This document shows, piece after piece, positions 25,139 through 37,926 of a stretch of 64,000 bases of DNA (the stretch's first letter is position 1; every line of letters begins with the position of its first letter). The position numbers were made by a program, and so were the translations under genes. Source of the stretch: Aquanectria penicillioides (lineage: Eukaryota; Ascomycota; Sordariomycetes; Hypocreales; Nectriaceae). Below the pieces are notes generated by a model. That model searched no databases. It worked only from the letters and a program-made list of their open reading frames with translations, and was not told the origin of the DNA. The stretch is taken from assembly GCA_003415625.1 (NCBI GenBank), contig PYIU01000008.1, positions 2,604,001 through 2,668,000 of the forward strand. The letters are read 5' to 3'.

Positions 25139-27069
25139 ATGGCAATGGAGCGTGGCCAGAATGCACCCCGTAGCCCGCCCGGATACTACGTGCACCGGGC
25201 TCAGCAACGAGGAAACAGTATTCATTGGTTTGCTCCTACACTAATGCTGAGCCTGTGGTGCTTAGCAGCTGGAGCAGCCGTCGGTCACCATATGCTTTAC
25301 CATTATCTCCATTCGAGGCCTATCACAAACCAACAGGTATAGCGTCCTGGGTCTGCAAGCATTTTCTCTCCCTTGACATCTTATAGTGGATGATACGCGC
25401 TGGAACCGCCCTTGCTGTGGCGAACCGCCTCGGCCTTACATCATCAATCGGCATCGCAATTGCCCAGCGAGTTTGGGTGGATGTCAAGACAAGATATTGG
25501 ACCGTGAGTTCGCTCGACGATCTTTTTGGAGCCTCATCCAGTCCGCTGTCTCTTTTGAACTTGGACTTGTGGATACATGCGAAGCTAATAACGCTCTTGG
25601 CATTGATCACTTGGTACGGATTAAACAGCCAGCTTAGTGTCATTTGTGCGAGCTAATGCCTCCAGGCTCTCACCAATAATAACTGTCATCACTCCGGGTA
25701 CGCTTACCGTGTCGGAACGCGAATCTCTGTCCCTTACAGCCATGACCGTTCCCTTCCTCAATATGTCAGCGAGTGCATACGAGAACAAAACCCTCACGCT
25801 ATACAAACTCGGCCAGGGGGCGGGAAAGCAGCCGGTAGCATACTATGACGAATCTAGCAATGTCTGCAAAGGACTAGTCTTTGAATCAATTTTTCAAGGC
25901 CGCATCCAACCGGCCCCTAATCCCTGTCCTGGGGACTGCTCCTTCAAACAGTCCATCGTTGCTCCTCGATACAAATGTGATGTCGTTAGCTTCTCCGACG
26001 AGGACGCCCCATGGTGCAACAACGGAACCTGTACTGACTTTGGTGCGGCGTGGGAGATTTATAACGTGGGTAAGGGCAAAGCAGGAACTAAGTTATGGGC
26101 TCGCTTCCGTTACTTCTCTCCAGAGACCCGAGGCACCCGCCCGCCATATCCCGAGACTATCAATCAATACCGCTACGAGAATATTACCTTTAGCTGTCAC
26201 CTATGGACAACTAGATATGAGATTGTTTGGAACTACATTGGAGGCGAGCAATTTATTTCCACCTTGACAAAGTGGGTGGTCTCGCTTTTTGGTTTTCATC
26301 TCAATTTTTCTGTGTTTGATCATATTAGTTTGGCCAGAAGGCTAACTGGCTTACATTTCACAGGCCTGAAGCAGTAGCCCCATACACACAAATTAATGCA
26401 CTCGCAGGAGATATGAATAGCCTAGCACTCCATGAAACCATCACATCCGTCTTCGAAAACAGTATAGTCTTGGGTCAGTATCCTAGGATGTGGGGTCCTC
26501 CAACTGGGCTCGGACTTGCAGGGACTCTGTTTATGGAGCAATATCCGTGGGGACGGCCACTCGATTACCTCCCCAAGCGAAATTTCGACAAACTTTTGGA
26601 ACAACTGACGGTCAACATCACACTGAGCATGTACTCTCTCCAAAATCTTGTATATCTTCAAAACCAGACTGCCAATGTCACACTCAAAAATCGATTCAAC
26701 GCGTACTCCTACGACGCCAAGACGCTCATTTTGACGTACAGCATTGCCTTGGCCCTGGGAGTTATTGCGCTCGTAATTGGTGCTTCTTCTCTTGTTGGGA
26801 ATGGCGTGAGCATGCGCATTGCATTCTCGTCGTTCCTCGCTACGACGCGAAACCCGCATCTTGATTTCCTGACTCGAGGGTCTAGTCTCGGAGCAGACGG
26901 AACAATGGACAGCTTCAAAAAGGTTCGGTTGCAATTTGGGCAGCTCATCGGCCGAGTACGTCAGCCAACTGAAGGGGGAGCTGGGACAGGGATGGAAGAT
27001 AGTCCACATGCTGCATTCGGAACGGAAGATACCGTTCAGGATCTAAGGAGAGGTGCTACATACTATTAA
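25139..27069 (+). CDS. Multi-pass membrane protein, four exons, 578 aa
   Basis: Exons are 25139-25336, 25387-25613, 25666-26271 and 26364-27069. The GT-AG introns are 50, 52 and 92 nt with branch-like GCTAATG and GCTAACT in the last two, and all phases match. Start is the first ATG (25139); a second is at 25145. Predicted membrane segments lie near residues 30-52, 70-92, 132-155 and 464-488. The long middle region has several N-glycosylation sequons (NMS, NKT, NGT, NIT, NQT, NVT) and Cys residues, suggesting an exposed loop between segments 3 and 4. The layout (GHH after the first helix, RxGTA opening the second, ITPGTLTV after the third) resembles a fungal family that databases sometimes name formylmethionine deformylase-like. 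That name shows no activity, and I assign no function. The gene looks intact. Confidence 0.82.
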
Positions 27070-28488
27070 CATGAGATTATCAACTTATTCGGAGAAAATT
27101 GATGCATTTTCACATGCGTTACTTACCGAATCTGGTTTCATCATCCTAGTATTCAACAAAAAGCCCTCGCTACTGGGTAATTCTAGGACAATTTCCATAT
27201 GAATGCCCAATTCCCAGCAACTGGACTGTCGCGCTCAGTTCGGGACAGCTCAAGGCAGATTCGAGCAGCGGCTCATCACCCTAAACCCGAGAGTATAAAA
27301 GCAGCATGTAATTGGAAAGCGACATACTTGGAAGTTTTTAACCTAAAAATAATAGGTTTGAATTGACGCAACATCTAAAGGTATATCTCCTTTGATTGAG
27401 AATAATTTCTAGAGAGTGGGATCCATATCCACTCGTTCGTAGTGGGGATGTTTCAGGGTTTAGTCATTGGAGCCAGTTTCGTCCCAACAGATCCAGAGCG
27501 GGCGACGGATTCTTGGGTATACAAGAGCATAAGTTAGGTATTTTATGCATTTAGAGTAAATATAAATCACTATATCGCCACTCATGGGGGTATTAGTGAC
27601 CATTCAGTGGCTTCGCAACTGAACCTTAGTGAGATGACCTCCTGATCTTTCCTCCTCAATTCGGGAAACTACACTTGGTACGTGTAAATACTTTATCACA
27701 TGGGAACCTTGTGATAGTAAATGGCCTCGGAGAAGGTTTTACTGTAGTATATGTGACTAATTAGTGCGTCTATCCGGGAACCTTTGTCGACAGTGTTTCC
27801 GACTTCCGGATCAGATAAATCTGTCCGATCCTGAGACATCACAAACCGTGAGGCATGATCTGATAGATTTCGTAGATGGCGGACCGATTGTAAATTCTCT
27901 TGTTGCAATGCTGGCATCATGTTACGAGCTCGCGATGGTAACTGGCATACGTGGGCGGGTTTAATATATCCGGAGCGATGTACGAGTTAAATTGGCGTGG
28001 CATCGCATGAACCGGGTGCACAGATGTCGGGTGACATAATTTCGGCTTATTCGATTCCGATTCGACGATCGTATAATCCCCGATAAAATTGAGTTGCCTG
28101 GACGGGGATGCCCTTGCAAATGGGGAGGCACATGTCATACGCGTATGTGGTCACATTGTTTAGACTCGCTGCGATCTTCTATTTCCGGCTTCCAGAGCCA
28201 CATTTTTGAGGCTACGTTTGTACAGCCCTGAACGCTAGTCACATAACGGCATCACTTCCGCCACAAGCTTCAACTACTGTGGCGCGTCTGGGGTAAACGG
28301 CCTGGGCCGCGTCTGATGATGACGACGCGATGAGCATGTTTTTGACTTTTTGTTGATGATGATCATTCTTGGGCACAACCAGAATTTGGAAGCTGCCATG
28401 ATGAAACAGGAGTTCGCTAACTCCTTATTAATGACGTGGAGTTTGGATGCCGCAATCCATATTAGGGAACTGTGGTTAGTCGAAGTAA
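27070..28488. other. Intergenic region, no gene supported
   Basis: About 1.4 kb of ordinary composition. A TATA-like GAGTATAAAAGC lies near 27291 but no convincing frame follows. Open frames at 27696-28138 are short, overlap on both strands and have no recognisable content. The region probably holds the 3' end of the membrane-protein gene and the esterase promoter. Confidence 0.5.
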
Positions 28489-28578
28489 CATAAATAAAGA
28501 GTTACTGTCGACCTCATTCTCTCATCAACCAACTCCCTCAACTCCGACTATACACTTATAACAATAGAATCGTGCGAA
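28489..28578 (+). promoter_or_regulatory. Probable core promoter and leader of the esterase gene
   Basis: A TATA-like CATAAATAA lies at 28489-28497, about 85 bp before the ATG. A CT-rich leader follows (CTCATTCTCTCATCAACC and on), common just upstream of filamentous fungal starts. Assignment is by position and composition only. Confidence 0.45.
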
Positions 28579-30460
28579 ATGCGTCTTCTCCCCCATCTTC
28601 TACTTCCTCTGGCAGCCTCAGGTGGCTTGGCCGCCAGAGTCAAGGTAGGCCGCGATGCCACAACAACAACAGCATCTTCCGCAGCAACTCCAACTGTGAC
28701 TCTGGATTACTGCACTGTGGCTGCAGCTGCTGGAAATACAACAGCCGGATACTGGAAGTATCAAAACATCCGCTTTGCCAAGGCTCCGACTGGAGACCTT
28801 CGTTGGGCTAAGCCCCAGTGGCCCGCCACCGAGACAGAGATCAATACTGGTTCGCTCGCCGATTCCGATGTCGACTGCAGCTCGGCGGAGGACTGTTTGT
28901 TCCTCGATGTTTGGGCTCCCGCCAACTCGGAGGGCAAAAAGCTTCCCGTCATGGTGTGGACATATGGCGGAGGTTTCACTGGTGGAAGCAAGTCACAGAA
29001 CACACCCGAGGGACTTTTTGATCTGAGCACCGAGTTTATCTTTGTTGCTTACAACTATCGATTGGGAATGACTGGTCTTGCCAACGGCCCAACGTTCCTT
29101 CACGAAGGGGGTACTTCGAACACGGCCATTTGGGATGTTCAACATGCATTCCAATGGGTCCAAAAGTACATTGGCAAGTTTGGCGGTGATCCCGACGAGG
29201 TAACTGCTGTCGGGTTCTCTGCCGGAGGATCGCAAACCTTGTTCCAATTCACTGTATGTAACATCAGTTGCAAGCTTTCAAAATCCAATGTACATCTACT
29301 AACTATATCTAGCGATTTGCCGGCCATGCCGAACAGCTATTCAACCGAGCCTACGTCATGTCTCCTGGATTTGTTCCTGGCGCTGGTCACCATCACGCCG
29401 AGGTAAGTTGGCATGAGGAAAGGAAACCATAAAAAGTAAAAGCTAACATTTGACTAGGCATTCTGGCAAAACGTCTCCACTTCTGTTGGATGCGACGGTG
29501 GACACCTTGCTTGCATGCGAGAAATTGACTTCGACACTCTGATCTCGGCTGGTGACGACATTGCCGATGCCTATGACTACCAGTTTCAACCTCGTGTCGA
29601 TGGAGATATTATTGCCGATACTTGTAAGCATAGTCTTCACTTTATTAACCCGTTTGTATCTGTATGCTAAGACGACATAGATGAAGCCCAGTTTTACCAG
29701 AACCGGTTCAACTTTGATGGTCCCGTTGTTCTGAGCCACGAGCAACATGAAGCCAACGGCCAGGCCTATGATGGCGTTGACTCAGCCGAGGATGTGTCTA
29801 CTTACCTTCGCATTTTCTTCCCCGCTATCGCAGATGAGGTCGTGGAGCAAGCTTTGGCCCTATACCCCGAGGACGACTATGAGAGTGCTGGCCTGCGATT
29901 CTCGGATATGAAGCAGCACTTTGACCTCACGGCCCACAATTTGGCCGCAACAGTAGCTCTGAAGAACAAAACATGGAATGCCATGGTTGCTCTGGACCAG
30001 GCAACTCATGGAACTGACCAAAGCTACTACTGTGAGTTTTATAGACGGACTCGAGAAATCACATATCTAACTCCTTCTAGGGTATAGCACATATACCTTG
30101 TCTTCGTCCACCACCACATCAAGCAGCTCTAGCGACTCTACTGCATCAACCACGGCTACTGCGTCTGCTAACTCGACTATCGGTGGCCCCGGCGGCGATA
30201 GCCCTGGTGGTGGAACGGGTGGCGGTTCTGGAAGTTCATCTGTTAACTCCACTATTGCCATCACCATGCAAAAGTACCTGATGTCCTTTGTTTTGACCGG
30301 CAACCCAAACACGAAATGGGCAGATGACAAGCTGTACTGGCCCCGATATAACGAACAGAACTCAACGACCGAGTTGGTATTTAACACGACGATGTATACC
30401 CAGACTGATGATCTCTCGAATGCGAAGGCGCTGTTCTGGAACAAGGCTTTGTGGTATTAG
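28579..30460 (+). CDS. Secreted type-B carboxylesterase/lipase, five exons, 553 aa
   Basis: Exons are 28579-29253, 29313-29402, 29458-29623, 29681-30031 and 30081-30460. The four GT-AG introns are 49-59 nt, have CTAA-type branch points, and splice in phase. The product is an alpha/beta-hydrolase that cleaves ester bonds. A hydrophobic signal peptide covers about residues 1-19. The oxyanion-hole GGGF is at 130-133, the type-B signature EDCLFLDV at 104-111 and the nucleophile elbow GFSAG at 212-216, with Ser214. By position, Glu334 (HEANG) and His420 (THGTD) probably complete the triad; that is inferred. A Ser/Thr/Gly-rich insert at about 434-483 looks O-glycosylated. Length is normal for the family. 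No defects are seen. The substrate cannot be read from sequence. Confidence 0.92.
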
Positions 30461-33423
30461 GTGAACCTTGCACTTGAGATTTATTGATTGTAAATATATG
30501 GTTCGTAAATATAGTGTACGAGAAGAAAATTGAGTTGGTTTCCTTACAGATGAAACAACTAATGAGCCATCCGACTGCTCTGGCAGAGACCTTTCGTAGG
30601 CTTGATGAGCAATCTTATCCTATGAAATACTTCAATTGCCGAGATTCTGGCCTATTTGAATGAAGCTGGCAATTTGGAGTCGATGTATTTTGGTGAGTCG
30701 CTGGGGTCACATCCTAGGAGCAGACATGTCTAATTGGCTACTGCAATTTGCTGCAAGACATCGTTAACCTTGTCATTCACGCAAAATCACAATAATGAGC
30801 ACAATGATTGGAACCTGTGCAGTTTTCATTTTTCAGATTTCAGATTTCCCTGGTAAAAAGGAGCAGAGTAATGCCTAGTATGGTGATCCTTTGATGCTTG
30901 CTAAACACATTGAGCTGACAAAGGGTGGAGTACCTGGAAGCCCCTGGAAGTAGTTGGTTGGTTGCACAGACATATCCTACACCAAGGACTCTTCATGCTT
31001 TTCGACCGCACCGACAAGTGCAAAAAGGAATCTCTCTCTCTCAAAAATAAAACATACAACAGCGGGGATTCGCTGGTCGTCACCGACCCAACTACTAATC
31101 CGCCCCTCACCAGCTTGACTTTGGGAGAGCGGACGGGATCCCGTATTTTCTAGTGGGTATGGTCGTATGTGCCAGGGCGAGGCGTTAGTTGATCTGAAAT
31201 CAAGAACCGCTCAGAAGTGTCCCACTATCCATGTTAGCAAGGAAGTGCCAACTGATAATGGGTTCTTTGGTATTAAGGTAATGATAGTTTTTTCTGATTT
31301 GGCATGTATGGAAAATGTGTTGAGGGAAGGGCGTTTGTAGTGGTATTATGAGAATTGGTTGCTTAGAATAAGAAACATTATGGGTGAGGAACCAGAACTC
31401 TGACTGTAGTCCATATTTCTATTGGTAATATCGCTCTTTGTTTTTCTTTTACTCTGTTAAAAGTGATGCTGGAATTATAGGATCGGGTTCGAACAACTAC
31501 CACCAGAAATCTCAGCCATGGCAAGTCCTTCTCCGGAAGAATCAGCCTCAATTCATAGTCCGATCTAGTATATTTGGTTTTTCATAAATAATTATATCTC
31601 AACACAATATTGCCGATTTACAACCCCAAGCCTACTGTTTGTGTTTTCAAGCCCACCTTCATGGCTAGCTGATCTGATGGATCCGATGTCATTCCCGGAG
31701 TTCGATTTTCTTTCCAAATGACAGACTGTAAATATGGTCGATATAATTATGTTAACTAAAAAGAGCCCACATGTTCGCAGACCGAAATACTAAGTCGAGC
31801 CCTTTGTCTGACCTAAGCTGCAAGTTGACCAGACGGATTCAGTGCAGGATCTTGAAACTTTTTTTCAAAATTATGAATACAATCCAGCGCCATTTTCTCT
31901 TGAGAGAAGTCGGACCTCTCCCCGGACCTTGAATGGTAAAACATCACCACACCATCGTTACGATGGGGTTGGTATAGGTAGTGCTGGAGCTGTGGGGGAC
32001 TGCTTGAACTATTGAATTGGGTGGACGACGGCTGTCCGTCCTGTCCCGAATTGACTGAGACGGTTGACGACCTTAACAGTGGTTAGTTCCGCCATACCTA
32101 AACGTTCGGAGTTGAGACCTAAACCTGAGGGGTTTATTTATACATACATGATATAATTCTTCTCGGCTTGATAATAGAATTTATTGCATCAAGAGGTGTA
32201 GAGAGGTGAATTCGACACTATCGCAGATGTCAAAGGAACAATAGACCTTTCTTCTGCAATGTAGGCTTCGAGAAGCCCCACGTTCGAATTGCAAATGCAA
32301 CGGTAGCGACTGTAATTCATATATGCATAGAAAAACCCATGGTTTGAGTCCTGAAATTGGCTGAACAAAGTTATCGTCTGACGTCTGGCGCATATTTTGG
32401 TAGCTCGATTCCCATGATTCCCATTTTGAGATGCATGGCAGGGATCTGCTAAGCCCGGAGTTGAGACTGAGACGGTAGTCGTCCGAAAGGCCCCCCGCAT
32501 TAGTGGGATACATTTCCATAGCCTCTGGTTTGTACTACTGTTCACCATTCTTGAGGCTATGGCAGTCTGGGGCTGTTGGCCTGGCGGAGGAGGGGGGGCA
32601 CAGGAGATTGGACATGGCATCGTACGATTCACATGATTCACACGATTCACATGGTTCCCACGATTCCCATGATGTCCAAACGCGAAAATACAGCGCCGCG
32701 GCCCTAGTAAGACACTCTTGCGTTGATAGGTCAGTTGTGCCACAGTGTCCTCAGATACTCAAGGGGTGCCATCCTTGCGATTCCCACGATTCCCATTTTC
32801 CACCATCGCTGACTTCCCAATCAGTCTTTGCCGCGGGAACCGAACGGAGCTGTCGGCTATTGAGCAGCAGAGAACAAGGCGAGTGACAATTCTTAACCCC
32901 AGCAAGACACGCAAGCCTCAGGTCTGCATGAGCCCCGAAATGGTGGCCGTAAGCCTGGATTGGCAGTCGAGCAAGAATCAGGCTGAGCGCATTGATCTAG
33001 GGAAAAGGTGAGTTATTAGCGCCGTTACCAGGATGTTTACCATCCAATGTCAGAGGCCAAGCTTCGCTGTAAACACGAACCTCGACACGGCGGTGCGCTT
33101 TGTGGCTCATCTTCGATCAGGCTGGACGAATCAGCGCACCCGGAAAATGGGATTTGGCCCACTCGGCCAGGCTCTTGATTTTAATACGGACTGAGTTGGT
33201 GTGATGTACGAGGTAAGGCAGATGAGGCAACCGGCCTGACAGGGAGCGGTTGGTTGAGGTACCAGGTGCAGTGTATTCGGACGAAGTCTGGCTATCTTAA
33301 ATACCACAACCAAGTACCGTTTCATTTACTTTCTATTTACTTGTTTTCCATCTCTCCCTCGTCATTATTTCCGAATTTGTCCAAATTGCAGAGGCACGCC
33401 CTCTCCGTTACTACGCTGCGACA
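30461..33423. other. Intergenic region, no gene supported
   Basis: Nearly 3 kb without a convincing gene. Open frames of 60-184 codons occur around 32181-33011 on both strands, but they overlap one another and owe their length to a 9-bp repeat that stays open in any frame. The segment 33250-33423 is CT-rich and is the likely promoter and leader of the ankyrin gene. Confidence 0.5.
32406..32795. repeat. Nine-bp minisatellite motif at three nearby sites
   Basis: Units of the form YGATTCMCA occur as two copies at 32406-32423, six copies at 32625-32678 and two copies at 32778-32795. The two outer sites are nearly identical (CGATTCCCAYGATTCCCATTTT), including the following TTTT. Because the unit is a multiple of three it leaves long open frames, reading Asp-Ser-His on one strand and Gly/Val-Asn-His/Arg on the other. 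Confidence 0.85.
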
Positions 33424-34579
33424 ATGGCTTGGTTGATCAACCAGTTCCTTGGTAGCCAGTTGTATCCAGATTGCCCATACTTTACAGAAACGCGGCATGA
33501 CTCTCCTCTATCGTCTGCACCCATGTATCGGCTGAAGGAGACATTTGAAGAATAAGTATTTGATCTATACCTGGCGTGGTTCAAGTAGGGTGGCTAACCA
33601 GCTGTGCTCAGCCGCAATACCTTTGTTGGTGACTCATTCGGGGATCATGCTTGGATTGACTCTTCCAAGACTCGGAATTGTCCACACGATTGCTCCTGTC
33701 ATGATCTCGCTTACATTCCTGAAGAACACACCTTCACTTTCGTTGTCGAAAAAACCCCGAGCTCAATAAATGTCCGAATATATTCACTACGGTTACGTCA
33801 CGAAGTGATGACTGTTCTTTCTAACTGTCGTATAAATGAGCCGATCTGCAACGACCTCGGTGCTATCAGTGGATTAGCTCTGCTCCAACACCGTAATAAA
33901 CTTCTCAAAAGACTGCAGCAACTTCGCGACAAAAGTGACCAGGACGATGCCAACCAAAGTCACCTGATTGCAGAGATGTCCCTCCTAGTCAATGGATTCC
34001 TCAACGATGCTCAAGTATATCGAAGCTTTGGGCACACTGAACTCCTCAATCAAGAATACCTCAGTCCTGCTCAGTGGAAATCTTTCCAGAATGACCAAGC
34101 AAATGCACATATAGATGAGCTAGAGTGTTTTTATCATCCCTCTGTTGATGAGGCTCCTATCAAGATAACCTTTTTAGAATACGAAGAGGATGATGATTGC
34201 ACACTCGATGTGAACTCTCTCAATCTAGACCTATCGGAGACACCGTCAACACCCCTGGAACAGCTTGCGGCCTTATTAGATGTGCACCGTGACAAGGACA
34301 GCGAAGACCTAAGCCTGGCAGCGTGTCGTGGCAATGAGGCGGCTGTAAGAGAGCTTCTAGCCAAAGGTGTTGATCCCAATAGCACGGCATTGCCTCCTTG
34401 GCTTGGACCTGCCCTGTACGAGGCAATTCAAGCAGGTCATGACCATGTTGCAGAAATTCTTATTCAGAACGGAGCGCATTTGAATGGGTGCTCTGTACCA
34501 GGGTGGCAGAGCCGAACATATCGACCACTTCTAGCCGCTTTCAAGAAGCGCTCGAGCTCTTCCATCCGCTTGCTCCTTC

Positions 34580-34638
34580 GTAATAGAGCTGACTCTGATC
34601 TGATGAAAACCAACCTTTCTCGGATGTCAATGTGGAAG
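34580..34638 (+). other. Frame break in the ankyrin gene (indel or weak intron)
   Basis: The ankyrin frame moves from one phase to another here. One reading is a 59-nt intron (GTAATA donor, GAAG acceptor, GCTGAC branch 46 nt upstream), which splices in phase but has poor signals. The other is a one-base deletion near 34600, which would keep Asp-Glu-Asn-Gln-Pro...Asp-Arg as natural text between two repeats. I favour the deletion slightly. Confidence 0.5.
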
Positions 34639-36446
34639 ACCGTTGCGCTCTTGCAAAGACTCTGTTGGACCATGAGATGGACCCTAGGACTCTTATGAGT
34701 CAAGCCCTTGAACTGGGAGGGACCCTTGATTTGAAACTCCTTGCAATAATCGCTGCCAGAGAGAGTTATGAGAATTCTTTGAAGGAGACTTTGGAAGCGG
34801 CGTACTTTACCGCAGTACTATCTGCCAGCACACCATCAGACATGGAGTGGCAGCCCCAGAACATTATTGCTGCTGTTCAGAAGTACATTGCGCTCAATCA
34901 GCAGCTTGTAGAGTCTGTTGACTCTAAATCTGTGGAACTTCTGGAGGATTTGATAATGAATGGAGCTGATCCATCTTGCGGACTCTCTAAGGCTTTGGAA
35001 CGTCAAGATTTCGAAACGGCCAAAACCTTACTTTCTCTTGGCGCGAATCCTAACATGCTTAGCATAACAGAAACACTCCTGGTTACTAAAGGCCCTGAAT
35101 TTCTCGCATGGATGATGAGTGAGGCCGCTCTTATGAATGACACTCAGCTTTTGGCCATTTTTCAAGATCAAGGCGGTGACGTGAATGCAAGAAACCCTCG
35201 GACAGGAGTGTCAATACTTGCAACCGCCGTACGGGCTGAAAGCTACGACAGTGTCGAGTATCTACTCACCCACAGTGCGGATATGAACCAAAACCCGATG
35301 GGGGAAGGTGAAGACTCGCAGACGCTTTTGGACCTTGCAATAAAACACCACAACAGTCGCATTGTGAGCCTACTACTCAGACACGGCGCACTGTATGAAG
35401 ACGGTGACCCTGATTCGCAGAAAACGTTTCATCAGAGTAGTTCTGATCTCGACGCAGATCTCTTGAGATTTGAACCGAATTGGAAAGAACCAAGAACAAC
35501 AACTGAATCCAGCTCTATCAAAACTGGGAAGGATCTCAAGGATAACATAGATGATAAAGAGGCTAAGAGGGCGCGGCTGACTCAACTTAGACAGAGGATA
35601 GTTTCTCTTACAACGGGCCATGCCTCTCCAGAAGCAGCTCTTCTTCATGCGACAAGCCGAGGAGACACACTCAAGGTCCAAAATCTTTTGCGATCTGCAA
35701 CTAGTGGTCCTGGTGATGATACTGTGATCTCGTGCGCTGTCCTGGATCTGGATATGTTGCACGAAAACACGGACCTGGATTCTAGTTATGAACACACTAC
35801 TATCCTGATAGAAGCTGTTCGTCTGGGCCACGTTCGCATCGCAAAAATGATCATACGCGCGGGTGCTGACGTGAATATCATGAGCCCCCGCGAAACTGCC
35901 ATGAGCATTGCCGCTAAACTCCAGTCAGACAATATTCTTCGCCTTCTCTTGGCTCATGGAGCGGATCTACACGTAGCCGTCATGATGCTGAGAATTGACA
36001 CCTCGAATGGCTCTGGTGCAACAGCTATCAATCGGCTGAATACTCTTGCAAAGCGTTACAGGGAGGATATGATACGCGAGAGTCGAAAGATGCGACGAGA
36101 GTTGATGTTGCTACGGCTTGCATTTGCCAAACAGCACAACCGTATGCAGCGTGCTTCGAGACAGTATCTTTTTAGGGACCGTGTAAGAAACTTCGCGCTT
36201 GAAGCTCAAGATCTTGCTGTGGATGTAACCCTCTCAAATAGGTGGGCATATGGGCTTGAAATGCAACCACGCAGAGCCTGGACCGTTGGCCTCAACACTA
36301 TGCGTGGCATTTGCAACGGGGTTCTCCCTACCAATCTGAACGAAACGCTCCTCTTCTTGGGGCTAGCCAGGGCAATGTCTATTGTTCTCGATATCCATGA
36401 TACAAGAGAGTCAAGGGCTGAGTTTGATGAAGACCTCGGACGCTGG

Positions 36447-36449
36447 TAA
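36447..36449 (+). other. Premature stop consistent with CAA to TAA mutation
   Basis: The TAA lies in frame between GRW and LLFSESDGGQLAFQQAI, with the same frame open for over 1.8 kb before and 558 bp after. A Gln codon fits the text (Arg-Trp-Gln). CpA to TpA is the standard RIP change. No intron of plausible size removes it in phase: the GTAACT donor over the stop does not match the frame at the CAG acceptor 49 nt later. Confidence 0.75.
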
Positions 36450-37773
36450 CTATTATTCAGTGAAAGCGATGGTGGACAATTGGCTTTCCAGCAAGCCATC
36501 AGGGTCATCTGGGGAGTCGATATCTCTGCGATAAAACACAAGCCACTTCCGCCAGTTGAGGCACTCGAAGGCTTCCAAAAGATGGCCATGAACCTTGTCC
36601 TTCGCTCGGACGAGACCCATAAAACCGAGGTGATGGGCCACCTTGGCTTGTTAGCAGTCCAAGCTAGTTGGCGACAAAAGCTGAAGGATTCTTTGCAATC
36701 TACAGATTCAATCCTGGAGAACAGTCCGGCTGAAGTTGATAAAGCAGATGATACTTTAGTTGAAGACGAAGATTCTACAATATCGCCAGGCACCATCAGT
36801 CTTTCTGGGGATGAACCCATTGAAGATGTCCCTCCGGATCCTGAGTTTCACCCGCCGTTTGAACCATATGAGGAAAACCTTTTCCACAGGAGAGCGGATA
36901 TGGTGCTCATAATACTCATGGCTGGGGCGATATTTGCTGCAGTCATTTCATTCTTCATTGGTATGTGTGGATTGCGATTCCTACATGTATGCTGTGCATT
37001 TAAATAATCTTATTGGCTAACCCGGAAAACGGCGTAGGCTTAAGGAGAAATTCCTCGGATAGTCCAACAGGAGAGAGTGCATACAGCCAATATTTGAAGA
37101 CCATGGCCTGCTTAGTGATTCAAACGGCCTGTTCGATAGAATTGACATCTCCTGAGTCGAATGAATCCGAACAGGTACTAAAAGCAACACGGCAACATAT
37201 TGAAGGGGCGGTTGATTCGGGTTCAGTGAGAAGTTTCTCGTCCCTTCAACGAGTTTGTAGGGATGACCCTAGAATTCAAGTGAGTGCATCGACTCTGATA
37301 TCTCACCACTACACGCCAATGACAATGACAAGTATACGGATGCTTCCTAACATCTTCGCCCAGATTACTGGTCTCAGCGATCGATTAGTTATAGCGTGTG
37401 ATGAACTCAAAGAAACCAGCGCTATAAACCGCACCTACGCTATTTTGAGAGGATACTTGGGTCTGGAAGATTATCCTTCGCGTAGAGTGAAAAATATTCG
37501 GAACGAAACCCGGCGACTTAAGAGATCTGCATCGATCGGTGCGATGCTAGGAACAACACACAAACGAGCGAGAGCCTTATCTATAAGTCAAGTCGATACA
37601 TCGTATGAATGGAGCCCCATCCCATTGTTAGTCCTTTGCTTCGAAATTCTAACCAGTAGTTCAAAGGCAGCAGCGTTCTGGATTGCTTAAGCTGCTGGTC
37701 TTCCCTAGCGACCTCATCGTCGATATCCCCAGCATTGAGCGCTGAGCCATCCCCCCCGCGTAAGAAAACATTC

Positions 37774-37926
37774 TGTGATGAATGCCAACGAGAATACAAC
37801 ACCACATCGAATCTGGGCAAGCATCAAGCCGACGTTCATGAGCGCAGAAGATACTACTGCGAGTTCGGATGCGGGCGAAACTTCCAGAGAAATGCGACAA
37901 GGCTCAAGCACGAGGCCAAAGTGCAC
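37774..37926 (+). other. Pair of C2H2 zinc fingers
   Basis: Finger 1 (37774-37839) is Cys-x2-Cys-x12-His-x4-His and finger 2 (37858-37926) is Cys-x3-Cys-x12-His-x4-His, joined by a basic linker (ERRRYY). All eight ligands are present. They lie on an exon whose frame is open from about 37671 to the TAA before 37981. It can be joined in phase to the preceding exon by a 69-nt (GTATGA donor) or 43-nt (GTTAGT donor) intron with a CTAAC branch. A DNA- or RNA-binding role is typical of such fingers but not shown here. Confidence 0.8.

Noticed and set aside
32181..33011. Overlapping open frames of 88-184 codons on both strands
   Set aside because: Their length comes from a 9-bp repeat and they overlap one another without conserved content.
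36446..36495. Intron removing the TAA in the ankyrin gene
   Set aside because: The GTAACT donor and CAG acceptor are 49 nt apart but the splice shifts frame and soon reaches another stop.
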